Below are positions 28,267-36,820 of a DNA stretch of 64,000 nt, in pieces. The number at the start of each line of letters is the position of its first letter. Within the stretch, counting starts at the first letter, position 1. The position numbers and the translations under genes were made by a program. The DNA comes from Paradesertivirga sp965650335 (GTDB lineage: Bacteria; Bacteroidota; Bacteroidia; Sphingobacteriales; Sphingobacteriaceae). The notes beneath the pieces are model-generated. The model saw only the letters and a program-made list of their open reading frames with translations. It was not told where the DNA came from and did no database searches. The DNA lies in assembly GCA_965650335.1 (NCBI GenBank), contig CBFGOI010000001.1:54971-118970 (forward strand). Reading direction: 5' to 3'.

Positions 28267-28350
28267 TGGTATGTTAATTTATTTATTGAAGCATTTTAAA
28301 AGGTTTTGATATTGATAGAGTAAAGCTACATCCTATGCTTGCCGGTAGAG

Positions 28351-28399
28351 TGTAAAGAGTTGTAAAAAGAATGTAAACGGTTGTAAAGACTCTTGTAAT
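28351..28399. promoter_or_regulatory. TGTAAA direct repeats at helical spacing: candidate OmpR-family operator
   Basis: TGTAAA occurs at 28351, 28361, 28372 and 28382, followed by TGTAAT at 28394, giving spacings of 10, 11, 10 and 12 bases. Direct repeats of about one helical turn are how OmpR/PhoB-type winged-helix regulators bind in tandem. The array is 37 bases upstream of a gene coding for exactly such a DNA-binding domain, and 85 bases upstream of the divergent propeller gene. Confidence 0.65.
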
Positions 28400-28435
28400 T
28401 AATCTTCTATCAGATAGAATAGCGTACTTTTATAT

Positions 28436-29317
28436 ATGAATTTTAAGTACCTGTCAATTTTTATTTCTGCCTCTTTGCTTATCTTTTTCTATGGCTTTAG
28501 CGGAAGCCCGTTAAATGATACGGACTTTGAAGAGGCGAAAGAAATTATCATTATGAGGAAAATTGGACATGAAGTACTGCTTCATTCCGGTGATAGTACA
28601 TCCAGAGTTTTGCCCGTAAAGCAGATTGCTGAAAATAAATATCAAATTCGATTTGCAAGTCAGTTTACCTTTAAACCTGATTCACTTGTAAAGATCATAC
28701 ACCAAACGATTGAAGCCAATCAGCTTCCTTCTGACTATATTGTAAACGTGATAGAATGCGCAAGCAATGAAATGATATTTGGGTATGCAATACTAAAAAC
28801 TGAGCAGAAGAATATCGTACCCTGTAAAGGTCGACAGCAATCCAAAGGGTGCTATTTAATCAATATATCATTCCAACGGGCCAGCCTTTTAGGTTTACCA
28901 AAGAAGTTTGTATCTACCGGAATAGCCCTTTTTGCGTTGGTTTTAGTGTTTTCAGGACTGAAGATTTACCACAAAAAGAAAAGTATATCAGATAAAGGCG
29001 ACAAGAGCTTTCAAGACAATTTCATCCGAATTGGGAAATATCATTTTTACAACGACAAGCAATACCTTATCAATAATACTGAACAAATAGAACTCACTCA
29101 GAAAGAATCTAAATTGTTATACATTTTTGCAAGCGCTCCTAATGAAATCATAGACAGAAACAGGTTGCAAAAAGAGATATGGGAAGATGAGGGCATAATT
29201 GTCGGCCGTAGCCTTGATGTGTTTATATCAAAACTCAGAAAGAAACTGGAAAATGATTCTACAGTTAAACTTGTTAATATTCACGGGAAAGGATATAAGC
29301 TTGAAATTAGCTCTTAG
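28436..29317 (+). CDS. Membrane-tethered OmpR-type winged-helix regulator
   Basis: 293 residues. An N-terminal hydrophobic segment (about 3-20), a ~130-residue presumably periplasmic region, a second helix (about 158-177) followed by basic HKKKS, then a C-terminal Trans_reg_C winged helix (about 195-293) with LTQKESKLLYIFA, RLQKEIW, the recognition segment VGRSLDVFISKLRKKL, and the wing VNIHGKGYKL. There is no receiver domain, so activity must be set by the periplasmic part. It has the reverse order of ToxR/CadC, where the DNA-binding domain is N-terminal. Divergence from the propeller cluster and the TGTAAA array between them suggest that it controls the cluster and itself. Confidence 0.88.
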   Translation: MNFKYLSIFISASLLIFFYGFSGSPLNDTDFEEAKEIIIMRKIGHEVLLHSGDSTSRVLPVKQIAENKYQIRFASQFTFKPDSLVKIIHQTIEANQLPSDYIVNVIECASNEMIFGYAILKTEQKNIVPCKGRQQSKGCYLINISFQRASLLGLPKKFVSTGIALFALVLVFSGLKIYHKKKSISDKGDKSFQDNFIRIGKYHFYNDKQYLINNTEQIELTQKESKLLYIFASAPNEIIDRNRLQKEIWEDEGIIVGRSLDVFISKLRKKLENDSTVKLVNIHGKGYKLEISS

Positions 29318-29492
29318 GAAGAATCTCCTGTGGCTTTAGGCAAGTGTATGAGACCTAGAAATCGATCGTATAATCAATTCTAACTCCTTTTCCCAAGGAT
29401 TAATCAATGACACGCAATGGATAGGATTGTTCAACACGCACCTGATAGCGGTTTAAGTGCTATATGTGTGTGATATTGTTAGCGCGTGTTTT

Positions 29493-29509
29493 ATTCGCGA
29501 TTCGCGAAT
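29493..29509. promoter_or_regulatory. Palindrome ATTCGCG-ATT-CGCGAAT
   Basis: A perfect 7-base dyad with a 3-base centre, which is operator-like. No regulator gene in the island remains to bind it. Confidence 0.35.
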
Positions 29510-29656
29510 TGAAAATTTGTATTTTATCTTATCAGGCAGCACCATGACCATTAAGACATCATATGCAATGGACAATCTTGAAAACTAATTGCGAGTAAAA
29601 ATTTAACTTGAAAATGTTTACAGGATTCAAAAAAGGTATTATTTTGCATCAACAGT

Positions 29657-29700
29657 ACTCGCCACGCTTAAATCCGAAAGGATTGCGTACCAGGGCGAGT
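29657..29700 (+). ncRNA. Candidate structured RNA / hairpin upstream of Abi_2 gene
   Basis: Nested stems: ACTCGCC pairs with GGCGAGT (outer, 7), ACGC with GCGT (4), and AATCC with GGATT (5), closed by a GAAA tetraloop of the stable GNRA class. CTTTTGCTTTT follows directly, so it could also end transcription. It lies 60 bases before the start of the Abi_2 pseudogene on the same strand. The pairing is seen directly; calling it an RNA gene is inference. Confidence 0.45.
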
Positions 29701-29762
29701 CTTTTGCTTTTATAGGGTTTCCCCAACATACTATAGATTTCCTATGACTCCTCTGATTAATT

Positions 29763-30644
29763 ATGATTTACGATAAGAAAACGTTTACCATAGACGAGCA
29801 TATACAGCGGTTGCGTGACAGACGAAGAACTGGCAAGGCATTATTTGTCGCATGTAAGTTATTATAGACTTGCAGGTTATTGGTGGCCCATGCAAATTGA
29901 TAAGGAAAAGCATCAATTTAAAGCAAACAGCAAGTTTGAAGATGTGGTTTCCCTATACAATTTTGACCGGGAGTTGAGAATCTTACTTTTTGATGTCATC
30001 GAGAAAATCGAAATCAGTCTTCGCACCAAGCTTATCTATAGCCTTTCGCATGAATTCGACCCTTGGTGGTTTCAGAATACAACAATTTTTCAAGATTCGG
30101 GAGCAATAATAGAAACTTTGGCGAGCATTAAAGAGGAGGTTGACCGTTCAAAGGATATCTTTATCAAAGAACATAAGAAAAAATACAAGGAGGATTTGCG
30201 ATTTCCACCCGCATGGAAAACTCTGGAATTGACAAGCTTCGGTTCTCTGTCTAAACTATACGGGAATCTTAAAAACACCATTAAATCAAAAGATACCATT
30301 GCTCAGGAATTGGGTGCAGTAAATCACACCTTCTTGCCAAGTTGGCTGCAATCAATTGCTCAAATCAGAAATTATTGTGCTCATCATAGTCGTTTATGGA
30401 ATAAGAATCTGCCAGGCACTCCTAAATTGCTTCCAAAGCCTCCCTGCAGATGGGTAAGTGATGTACCTACGATACATCAAAATTGTACATGCATCTCTGC
30501 ATTATGAGATATTTGGTTAACATTATAGCACCTGAAAATTCATTTTCTGTAAAACTACAAGAGTTACTTGCCATGTATCCATCCGTTGATCCGAATGCTT
30601 TAGGGATGAAACCTGATTGGACAAAAGAACTGTTATGGAATTAG
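29763..30644 (+). pseudogene. Abi_2 (AbiD/AbiF-type) abortive-infection gene with two frameshifts
   Basis: The frame from ATG 29763 gives MIYDKKTFTIDEHIQRLRD. A short deletion then changes frame to DEELARHYLSHVSYYRLAGYWWPMQ, the family hallmark, and the reading continues to the HEPN motif RNYCAHHSRLWN (R-x4-H). Near 30480 a second shift is needed to recover ...YLVNIIAPENSF...YPSVDPNALGM..DW, the normal family C-terminus, ending at 30644. Abi_2 proteins are HEPN-type toxins in phage defence. With two breaks it is probably inactive, although the central 230-codon frame (29815-30507) keeps the HEPN motif. It is neighbour to an integrase fragment and tRNA-Glu, hence a relic of an integrated element. 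Confidence 0.8.
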
Positions 30645-30824
30645 CTGAACACAAATGCAATTTATGCCTTTGTACCATCATTAAATGACTATTAGCAAGG
30701 TCAAGGAGATGGACTACAAAATGTGCCCGCGCAAAAAAAGTTCAAATTATCCATACCTCAGTCGAAGATAAAATTCCAGCTTCATGAACTGTTAAGCCAC
30801 CCCTTACTGAAGAAGATAAAGCTG
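30645..30824. other. Non-coding debris of the island
   Basis: 180 bases with no supported gene; short open frames here show no family features. Confidence 0.5.
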
Positions 30825-31150
30825 TCAACTGGTCGTGGAATAAATCGGACTGACGAAGGAAGGAGAATTTATGCCGCCGAAAGCCGGTTTACTGCTTTCT
30901 CTTCGCAGGTTAAATTTGGTATCGAGTTCCTCTTTCGTAAGATAAACCCGCTCACCTGCCCTTGCCGTCGATTTATAATTACTGAAGGGATTGGTTGACA
31001 GCCAACCATGAGCCAGTGAACTGTTTACAATCTTCTTCAGGTTCTTGATGTACTTAAAACCACCGTAAAACATTTGACTGCTTTCCTCAAGCGGAACATC
31101 TTCGGCTTTATATTTCCATAGGTGAAACAAATTTACCTTTTGCAGCCCCG
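30825..31150 (-). pseudogene. Tyrosine integrase fragment (SAM-like N-terminal domain)
   Basis: Leftward reading gives LQKVNLFHLWKYKAEDVPLEE, then KYIKNLKKIVNSSLAHGWLSTNPFSNYK and a charged LTKEELD. This is the core-binding (phage_int_SAM_5) domain of Bacteroidetes tyrosine recombinases. About 15 residues usually found before KYIKNLKKI are missing, and the catalytic domain (R..HxxR..Y) is absent. It lies just downstream of the 3' end of tRNA-Glu, a frequent integration target. No att duplication of the tRNA end was seen in the window. Confidence 0.75.
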
Positions 31151-31298
31151 GCCTACAAGATGTTCAATGGGTGAACAGGTTGATTGTCAGAATCTTATAA
31201 CGTTTCTGGTGAGCACCTCTTCCTGGAAAAAGTGCTCACCGAATTGCTCACCAGAATTATGCGAAATCATGCATATTTTGGTGATTTGATTCCAACAA

Positions 31299-31332
31299 AA
31301 AAGCCTGCAATCTTTTGATTTGCAGGCTTTTA
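31299..31332 (-). terminator. Rho-independent terminator of the tRNA pair
   Basis: The arms AAAAGCCTGCAA and TTGCAGGCTTTT enclose a short loop; on the minus strand the hairpin is followed by a T-run. It sits 24 bases after the 3' end of tRNA-Glu, so it ends the two-tRNA transcript. Confidence 0.85.
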
Positions 31333-31355
31333 AGTGTTTTTGCTATTGTTTCCAG

Positions 31356-31427
31356 TAGCCCGTAGGGGAATCGAACCCCTGTTTCTAGAATGAAAATCTA
31401 ACGTCCTAACCCCTAGACGAACGGGCC
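31356..31427 (-). tRNA. tRNA-Glu (anticodon TTC)
   Basis: A complete cloverleaf can be drawn: acceptor GGCCCGT/ACGGGCT, D arm, anticodon loop with TTC, and T arm CAGGGGTTCGATTCCCCTA-like sequence. No CCA is encoded. It is cotranscribed with the initiator tRNA upstream; the adjacent integrase fragment suggests that its 3' end once served as an integration site. Confidence 0.95.
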
Positions 31428-31458
31428 ATAAAAAAAGAAGTGTCTTTCAACCTCTTTT

Positions 31459-31534
<76 letters not shown>

Positions 31535-31586
31535 CTCTAGCAATCTTTGGTTTTAGGCTTTATTACTTATTTCCTTACTCCCTGAA

Positions 31587-31625
31587 TTGGACTGCAAAGA
31601 TATATTTCGTTTCTTTGCAGTCCAA
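31587..31625. terminator. 14-base-pair hairpin with T-run just before era
   Basis: The arms TTGGACTGCAAAGA and TCTTTGCAGTCCAA are perfect, with a 12-base AT-rich loop. On the plus strand ATGTTTTTT follows, ending only 22 bases before the era start. It could be a leader attenuator for era or a boundary element between the divergent tRNA and era units. Confidence 0.6.
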
Positions 31626-31647
31626 ATGTTTTTTAAAATAATTTTTC

Positions 31648-32526
31648 ATGTCGCATAAAGCCGGATTTGTGAGTATTGTTGGAAAGCCTAATGCAGGGAA
31701 ATCTACCCTGATGAATGCGCTTGTCGGCGAGAAAATGTCGATTATAACGCCAAAAGCCCAGACTACCCGTCATCGCATCATTGGAATTGTTAACGAAGAC
31801 GATTATCAGATCGTATTTTCTGACACCCCCGGAGTGATAAAACCAAAGTATGGTTTGCAGGAAAGTATGATGGGAGCAGTCAACGATTCGCTTGTAGACG
31901 CCGATATTATTCTTTTAGTTACCGATATAAATGAGCGTTTTGATGAAAATGACATTATCGAAAAGCTAAAGAAAACTTCTTCACCCATTGCAGTGGTCAT
32001 TAATAAAATCGACACGTCTACCCAGGAAGAGGTTGAAGCTAAAATTGAACACTGGAAAGAAACACTCAATCCGGAAGTTATTTTCGGCACGTCGGCCCTC
32101 CACGATTATAATGTGGACGCAGTAATGAATTTCATTCTGGATAAATTACCCGAGCATCCTGCCTATTATGAGAAAGACGCACTTACCGACAGAAACGAGC
32201 GTTTCTTTGTATCGGAAATGATCAGGGAAAAGGTATTCAAGTTGTATCAGAAAGAAATCCCTTACAGCACTGAGATAATTATAACGGCCTTTAAAGAAGA
32301 AGAAAAAATCACCAGGATAAGTGCCGAAATAATTGTCGAACGTGATTCGCAGAAAAATATTCTGATCGGCCCGGGTGGCGCAATGCTTAAAAAAGTTGGC
32401 ACCTATGCCCGTAAAGACATCGAAGAGTTTCTTCAGAGAAAAGTATTCCTGGAAATGTTCGTGAAGGTGATACCCGACTGGCGCAACAGGAAGAATTATC
32501 TGAAAAGCTTTGGATACGAAGACTAA
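31648..32526 (+). CDS. era: GTPase Era
   Basis: 292 residues, normal length. G1 GKPNAGKST (about 12-20), G2 with QTTRHRI, G3 DTPGV, G4 NKID, then the C-terminal KH domain with the signature IGPGGAMLKKVGTYARKDIE. It assembles the 30S subunit by binding the 3' end of 16S rRNA next to the anti-Shine-Dalgarno sequence. It is followed 118 bases later by der on the same strand; the gap is filled with repeat words. Confidence 0.98.
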   Translation: MSHKAGFVSIVGKPNAGKSTLMNALVGEKMSIITPKAQTTRHRIIGIVNEDDYQIVFSDTPGVIKPKYGLQESMMGAVNDSLVDADIILLVTDINERFDENDIIEKLKKTSSPIAVVINKIDTSTQEEVEAKIEHWKETLNPEVIFGTSALHDYNVDAVMNFILDKLPEHPAYYEKDALTDRNERFFVSEMIREKVFKLYQKEIPYSTEIIITAFKEEEKITRISAEIIVERDSQKNILIGPGGAMLKKVGTYARKDIEEFLQRKVFLEMFVKVIPDWRNRKNYLKSFGYED

Positions 32527-32535
32527 AAATTTACA

Positions 32536-32626
32536 ATTTACGAATTAAGATTTACGATTTTTGCATTCGTAATAAGAGTGAATTTACCAAATACATGATT
32601 TTGAATTGCATTCGTAATTCGTAAAT
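32536..32626. repeat. Word-repeat element between era and der
   Basis: Perfect 12-base inverted arms ATTTACGAATTA (32536-32547) and TAATTCGTAAAT (32615-32626), plus a 13-base direct repeat TTGCATTCGTAAT at 32561 and 32606. It belongs to the class of oligonucleotide-word intergenic repeats that recurs through this window with different words. Confidence 0.6.
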
Positions 32627-32644
32627 CAAAAAATCAAAAATTGA

Positions 32645-33946
32645 ATGAGTAACATAGTAGCTATAGTTGGACGGCCCAACGTTGGGAAATCCACTTTATA
32701 TAACCGCTTGACAGAATCGCGCAAAGCAATTGTAGACGATCAGAGTGGTGTTACACGCGATCGCCATTACGGATCGGCAGAATGGGTGGGAAAGAACTTT
32801 ACAGTGGTGGATACAGGCGGATACGTAGCCAATTCGGCCGATGTATTTGAAGCAGCAATCCGCGAACAGGTATTAATAGCCATCGAAGAAGCGAGCGTAA
32901 TTCTGTTTATGGTTGACGTTACAACCGGACCAACAGATCTGGACGACAGCATCGCAGACCTTCTTCGCAGAAGTAAAAAACCCGTACTTGTTGTCGCGAA
33001 TAAAGTAGACAATAACAAACTCCTGGATGATCTTCATCCTTTCTACAGCTTTGGTTTGGGAGAGATCTATTCCATTTCTTCCATGACCGGCTCCGGAACC
33101 GGAGAACTTCTGGATGAAGTGATTTCTCACTTTGAAGAAGATCAACCCGATGATTCAACCCTTCCAAAATACGCGATCGTTGGAAGACCAAATGTCGGTA
33201 AATCATCTTTGATCAATGCTCTTATCGGGAAGGATAGAAATATCGTTACTCCCATTGCAGGCACCACACGTGACTCAATTCACATTCACTACAACCAATT
33301 CGGTCACGAATTCATGCTGATTGATACAGCCGGATTACGAAAAAAAACAAAGGTTAAAGAAAACATCGAGTTCTATTCTGTCATGCGTACCATCAAAGCA
33401 TTAGAGGAAGCTGATGTTATTATGCTGATGATTGATGCTGTTGAAGGAATCGAGTCGCAGGATATAAACATTTTCCATCTGGCAGAAAAAAATAAAAAGG
33501 GTGTGGTTATTCTGGTGAACAAATGGGATCTGATCGAGAAAAACAATAAAACAACCTTGAAATTTGAAGATGAAATCAGGCAACGTCTTGCACCATTCTC
33601 TGATGTGCCTATTGTTTTCACCTCGGTAGTCGAAAAACAACGAATCTTTAAGGCGGTAGAAGCTGCTGCCAAAGTCTTTGAAAATAAAACTAAAAAAATT
33701 CCGACTTCGAAATTGAATGAGGTGATGCTTCCAATTATTGAAAATTATCCTCCACCGGCATTGAAGGGAAAATATGTGAAGATCAAATACATCACACAAA
33801 TAAATGGTTCGTCGCCAATGTTTGCGTTCTTCTGTAATCTTCCCCAGTATATAAAAGATCCATACAAGCGCTTCTTAGAAAATAAGCTGAGAGAACATTT
33901 TGACTTTAGCGGTGTTCCTATTCAAATATATTTCAGGCAAAAGTAA
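32645..33946 (+). CDS. der: GTPase Der (EngA)
   Basis: 433 residues with two tandem GTPase domains, the family hallmark. Domain 1: GRPNVGKSTLYNRL, DTGGY, NKVD. Domain 2: GRPNVGKSSLINAL, DTAGLRKK, NKWD. A C-terminal KH-like domain ends SGVPIQIYFRQK. It is required for 50S subunit maturation. A terminator hairpin follows at 33966. Confidence 0.98.
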   Translation: MSNIVAIVGRPNVGKSTLYNRLTESRKAIVDDQSGVTRDRHYGSAEWVGKNFTVVDTGGYVANSADVFEAAIREQVLIAIEEASVILFMVDVTTGPTDLDDSIADLLRRSKKPVLVVANKVDNNKLLDDLHPFYSFGLGEIYSISSMTGSGTGELLDEVISHFEEDQPDDSTLPKYAIVGRPNVGKSSLINALIGKDRNIVTPIAGTTRDSIHIHYNQFGHEFMLIDTAGLRKKTKVKENIEFYSVMRTIKALEEADVIMLMIDAVEGIESQDINIFHLAEKNKKGVVILVNKWDLIEKNNKTTLKFEDEIRQRLAPFSDVPIVFTSVVEKQRIFKAVEAAAKVFENKTKKIPTSKLNEVMLPIIENYPPPALKGKYVKIKYITQINGSSPMFAFFCNLPQYIKDPYKRFLENKLREHFDFSGVPIQIYFRQK

Positions 33947-33965
33947 GCTTGCATTTTTAAGGAAT

Positions 33966-33998
33966 TGCCAATGGTATTTTCGATTATTGGCACTTTTT
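33966..33998 (+). terminator. Terminator after der
   Basis: The arms TGCCAAT and ATTGGCA are followed by CTTTTTAT, 20 bases after the der stop. Confidence 0.65.
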
Positions 33999-34044
33999 AT
34001 TGAATTAGTTTTTAAATTTTGCCTTTTGACTTAACATCTGAGGT

Positions 34045-34266
34045 ATGAAAACACTCTTTTTTATAGCATTCTTGTCTTGCAGTCTTGCGCTGGTATCATG
34101 CGGAGGCTCCGGAGGCAATTCAGACACACAAGACTCAATTGCCGCGGCCAGGGCTGCGGATTCGATGATTCAGGATCAGTTAAATTCCGATACATCTATG
34201 AATACTGATAGTACCATCGACAATATGCCAGTCGACTCTATGCCAAAAGGTGCTGACAAACGCTAA
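34045..34266 (+). CDS. Small lipoprotein, Ser/Asp-rich
   Basis: 73 residues: lipobox LVSC at about residue 19, then a GGSGG linker and a low-complexity acidic tail rich in Asp, Ser and Met (DSMIQDQLNSDTSMNTDSTID). No known domain. It is presumably anchored to a membrane with a disordered tail. It converges on the protease gene with only five bases between stops. Confidence 0.7.
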   Translation: MKTLFFIAFLSCSLALVSCGGSGGNSDTQDSIAAARAADSMIQDQLNSDTSMNTDSTIDNMPVDSMPKGADKR

Positions 34267-34271
34267 TAAAG

Positions 34272-35882
34272 CTACTTCAGTGCCTGAAGCGACCTTAAAA
34301 CGGCTGTATCATTAGCGTTTACAACTTTATAATAAGCTTCATCGTCAAAATAAAACCTTGCCAAGGAAGCTTTAATTTCCTTATCCACAGCTTTTCGAGC
34401 GATTGCGGCGGCTTTGGGAGATGCTTTTACGCCATTTTTTATAGCAAAAGAAATCAGTTGTTGATATTGCTCCTCGCTTAATGAAAAATCTGTTATCACC
34501 TGCTTTAATGTAGCCGGACGGTAACTGTTTACAACATGGCTGAATAAAAATTCAGTCAAAATCCCCCTGGCCCGCAAAGAGTAAAAAAATGCATTATAGG
34601 CCGATGTATCCACGGGAATGTAAATATCCGGCATAATTCCACCACCGCCATATAGCACATGACCTGAGGACGTCGTATAAGAATGGCTTTTATCAAATAA
34701 ACTATCTTTTAATGTTCCGTCTACATTTACCTCGGGCTTTTCGAGGCGGGTAGAGGCTTCGGCAAAATAAGCGTCGGAACTCATTTTATAGGGTCTTTGA
34801 ATCGATCGGCCCAGAGGCGTATAATAGCGGGCAATGGTTAAGTTAAGTGCAGATCCATCACCAAAACTAAACTGCTCTTGCACCAGACCTTTGCCAAATG
34901 ATCGTCGACCAATCACAACTCCTCTACCCAAATCCTGAATTGCGCCGGCCAGAACTTCACTTGCCGAAGCGGTAGTTTCATCAATCAATACGATCAATTT
35001 TCCCTGTTCAAACTTTCCGCTTTTTGTAGCAAAATAATCTGTTCGGGGTTCATGCGCCCCCTTCGTATAAACTATTAGCTGTTTATCGGGCAAAAATTCG
35101 TCAGCAAGTGCGGTAGCAGCACTGAGATATCCTCCGCCATTATTCCGAAGATCCAATATCATGCTTTTCATATTGCTTTGCAGCAGCGGACTTACCTCCG
35201 CCGAAAAATCTTCATCTGTGTGTGCGCCAAATTTACTAATCCTTACATAAGCCACACTTGGCGACAGCATATAAGCCGCGTCTATACTGCTAACCGTAAT
35301 TTTATCCCGTTTAACGGATACAGAATTTACTACCAGAGAATTCCGTCTTTTTACGCCCAAAGTAACCATCGTCCCGGTGCGCCCCTTAATAAGCGAAACG
35401 ATCTCAGTTGATGTTGTTTTTGTACCCGCTACGTTCTTGTCGCCAATTTTCAGAATCTTGTCACCCGCTTTTATTCCAGCCTTCCGTGCAGGTCCCTCCT
35501 TCACTGCCGTAACCAGAATCGTATCATTAACCAACAAATATTCAATTCCAATCCCGCTGTAGCTTCCTTCCAGGCTCTGAGACTGATCCATGGCTTTTAC
35601 CGGGGGCAAATAAAGCGAATGCGGGTCTAAATGCGATAAAATCTGGCCAATGGCAAGGTTTTGAAGGGTATCAACCTTTACAGGATCAACATAATTTTCT
35701 TTAATGATATTTAAGATCTGTTCAACCTTTTCTGATTTTTCTGAGGAAAGAAATGGAACGAACGCGGCATTTTTAGACTTGTGATTTTCATGTCCGAATT
35801 TTGGGCCAACGAGCATGCCGAGAGCCAATATTCCTGCATAGCAGGAAGCTACAAATAAGTTACTTTTAGTGGATGATTGCAT
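34272..35882 (-). CDS. C-terminal processing peptidase, S41 family (CtpA-like)
   Basis: 536 residues: an N-terminal signal or anchor helix, a PDZ domain (about 100-185; GIGIEYLLVND, GIKAGDKILKIG), and an S41 catalytic domain with the Ser of TTASASEVLAGA and the Lys of RRSFGKGLVQEQ. The C-terminal ~120 residues are an extension usual in Bacteroidetes homologues. It cleaves periplasmic or lipoprotein substrates at C-termini. Divergent from murQ. Confidence 0.93.
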   Translation of the reverse strand: MQSSTKSNLFVASCYAGILALGMLVGPKFGHENHKSKNAAFVPFLSSEKSEKVEQILNIIKENYVDPVKVDTLQNLAIGQILSHLDPHSLYLPPVKAMDQSQSLEGSYSGIGIEYLLVNDTILVTAVKEGPARKAGIKAGDKILKIGDKNVAGTKTTSTEIVSLIKGRTGTMVTLGVKRRNSLVVNSVSVKRDKITVSSIDAAYMLSPSVAYVRISKFGAHTDEDFSAEVSPLLQSNMKSMILDLRNNGGGYLSAATALADEFLPDKQLIVYTKGAHEPRTDYFATKSGKFEQGKLIVLIDETTASASEVLAGAIQDLGRGVVIGRRSFGKGLVQEQFSFGDGSALNLTIARYYTPLGRSIQRPYKMSSDAYFAEASTRLEKPEVNVDGTLKDSLFDKSHSYTTSSGHVLYGGGGIMPDIYIPVDTSAYNAFFYSLRARGILTEFLFSHVVNSYRPATLKQVITDFSLSEEQYQQLISFAIKNGVKASPKAAAIARKAVDKEIKASLARFYFDDEAYYKVVNANDTAVLRSLQALK

Positions 35883-35995
35883 GAGATAAGAGCGTTCTAA
35901 AAGTAATAATTGAGGTTGATATTTATTGATTAAAAATTGTCACAAAAAAGCTTTTTTTAAGGCGCCTTTTCTGAATATATTCCGACCTTTAACTT

Positions 35996-36805
35996 ATGAT
36001 TAGAACGACAGAACAAGACTCTTTATATACTGATCTGGAAAAAAAATCGGTGACTGAATTATTGGTGGGAATTAATCAGCAGGATAAAACCGTGCCTTTT
36101 GCTGTCGAAAAAGTTATTCCCCAAATTGAAGTTCTCGTTAATGTAATTGTTTCCAAAATGAAGCAGGGAGGTCGGCTATTTTACATCGGTGCAGGAACGA
36201 GCGGCAGACTGGGAATTGTGGATGCATCAGAATGCCCGCCAACCTTCGGGGTACCTCACGACTGGGTAGTCGGAATTATTGCAGGTGGCGATTCGGCTAT
36301 ACGTAAAGCGGTAGAGTTTGCCGAGGATGATACGAAACAGGCATGGGAAGATCTTCTTAAATTTACCATAAGCGACAAAGATGTATTAATCGGGATTGCA
36401 GCCTCAGGCACTACTCCGTATGTGATCGGTGGATTAAAAAGTGCTAATGAAGCAGGTATTGTAACCGGATGTATTGTTTGCAATGCCGGGACCCCGCTTG
36501 CTGCGGAGGCTAAATATCCGATAGAAGTTGTAGTAGGGCCCGAATTTGTTACCGGATCTACCCGGATGAAATCAGGGACTGCCCAAAAACTCGTACTTAA
36601 TATGATCAGCACAACGGTAATGATTCAATTAGGACGGGTCAAGGGAAATAAAATGTTCGACATGCAGTTAAGTAACAATAAACTTGTAAAACGCGCCGTA
36701 AATATGGTAATGGAAGCCACTGGTTTAGACGAAGAAACGGCACAAAAGTTACTGGATGAATATGGAAATGTGAGAGAAGCTGTAGAGAAATACAAGAATA
36801 AATAG
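35996..36805 (+). CDS. murQ: N-acetylmuramic acid 6-phosphate etherase
   Basis: 269 residues, SIS fold. Conserved FYIGAGTSGRLGIVDASECPPTFG near residues 62-85 and TGSTRMKSGTAQK at about 190. It cleaves the lactyl ether of MurNAc-6-P to give GlcNAc-6-P in cell-wall recycling. The ATG at 35996 is preceded by an AT-rich promoter-like gap shared with the divergent protease gene. A GlcNAc-kinase-like gene elsewhere in the window (60650) may act in related amino-sugar salvage. Confidence 0.96.
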   Translation: MIRTTEQDSLYTDLEKKSVTELLVGINQQDKTVPFAVEKVIPQIEVLVNVIVSKMKQGGRLFYIGAGTSGRLGIVDASECPPTFGVPHDWVVGIIAGGDSAIRKAVEFAEDDTKQAWEDLLKFTISDKDVLIGIAASGTTPYVIGGLKSANEAGIVTGCIVCNAGTPLAAEAKYPIEVVVGPEFVTGSTRMKSGTAQKLVLNMISTTVMIQLGRVKGNKMFDMQLSNNKLVKRAVNMVMEATGLDEETAQKLLDEYGNVREAVEKYKNK

Positions 36806-36820
36806 AGGTACAGATAAATA

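Larger units (their letters stand above)
29318..29762. other. 445-base intergenic region with palindrome and structured element
   Basis: No gene. It holds a perfect dyad ATTCGCG/CGCGAAT around ATT (29493-29509) and a multi-stem hairpin at 29657-29700, each listed separately. Otherwise it is AT-rich non-coding sequence at the edge of a decayed island. Confidence 0.55.

Noticed and set aside
30723..30998. 91-codon plus-strand frame as a gene
   Set aside because: No family features; its second half lies opposite the integrase fragment, which has a clear match.
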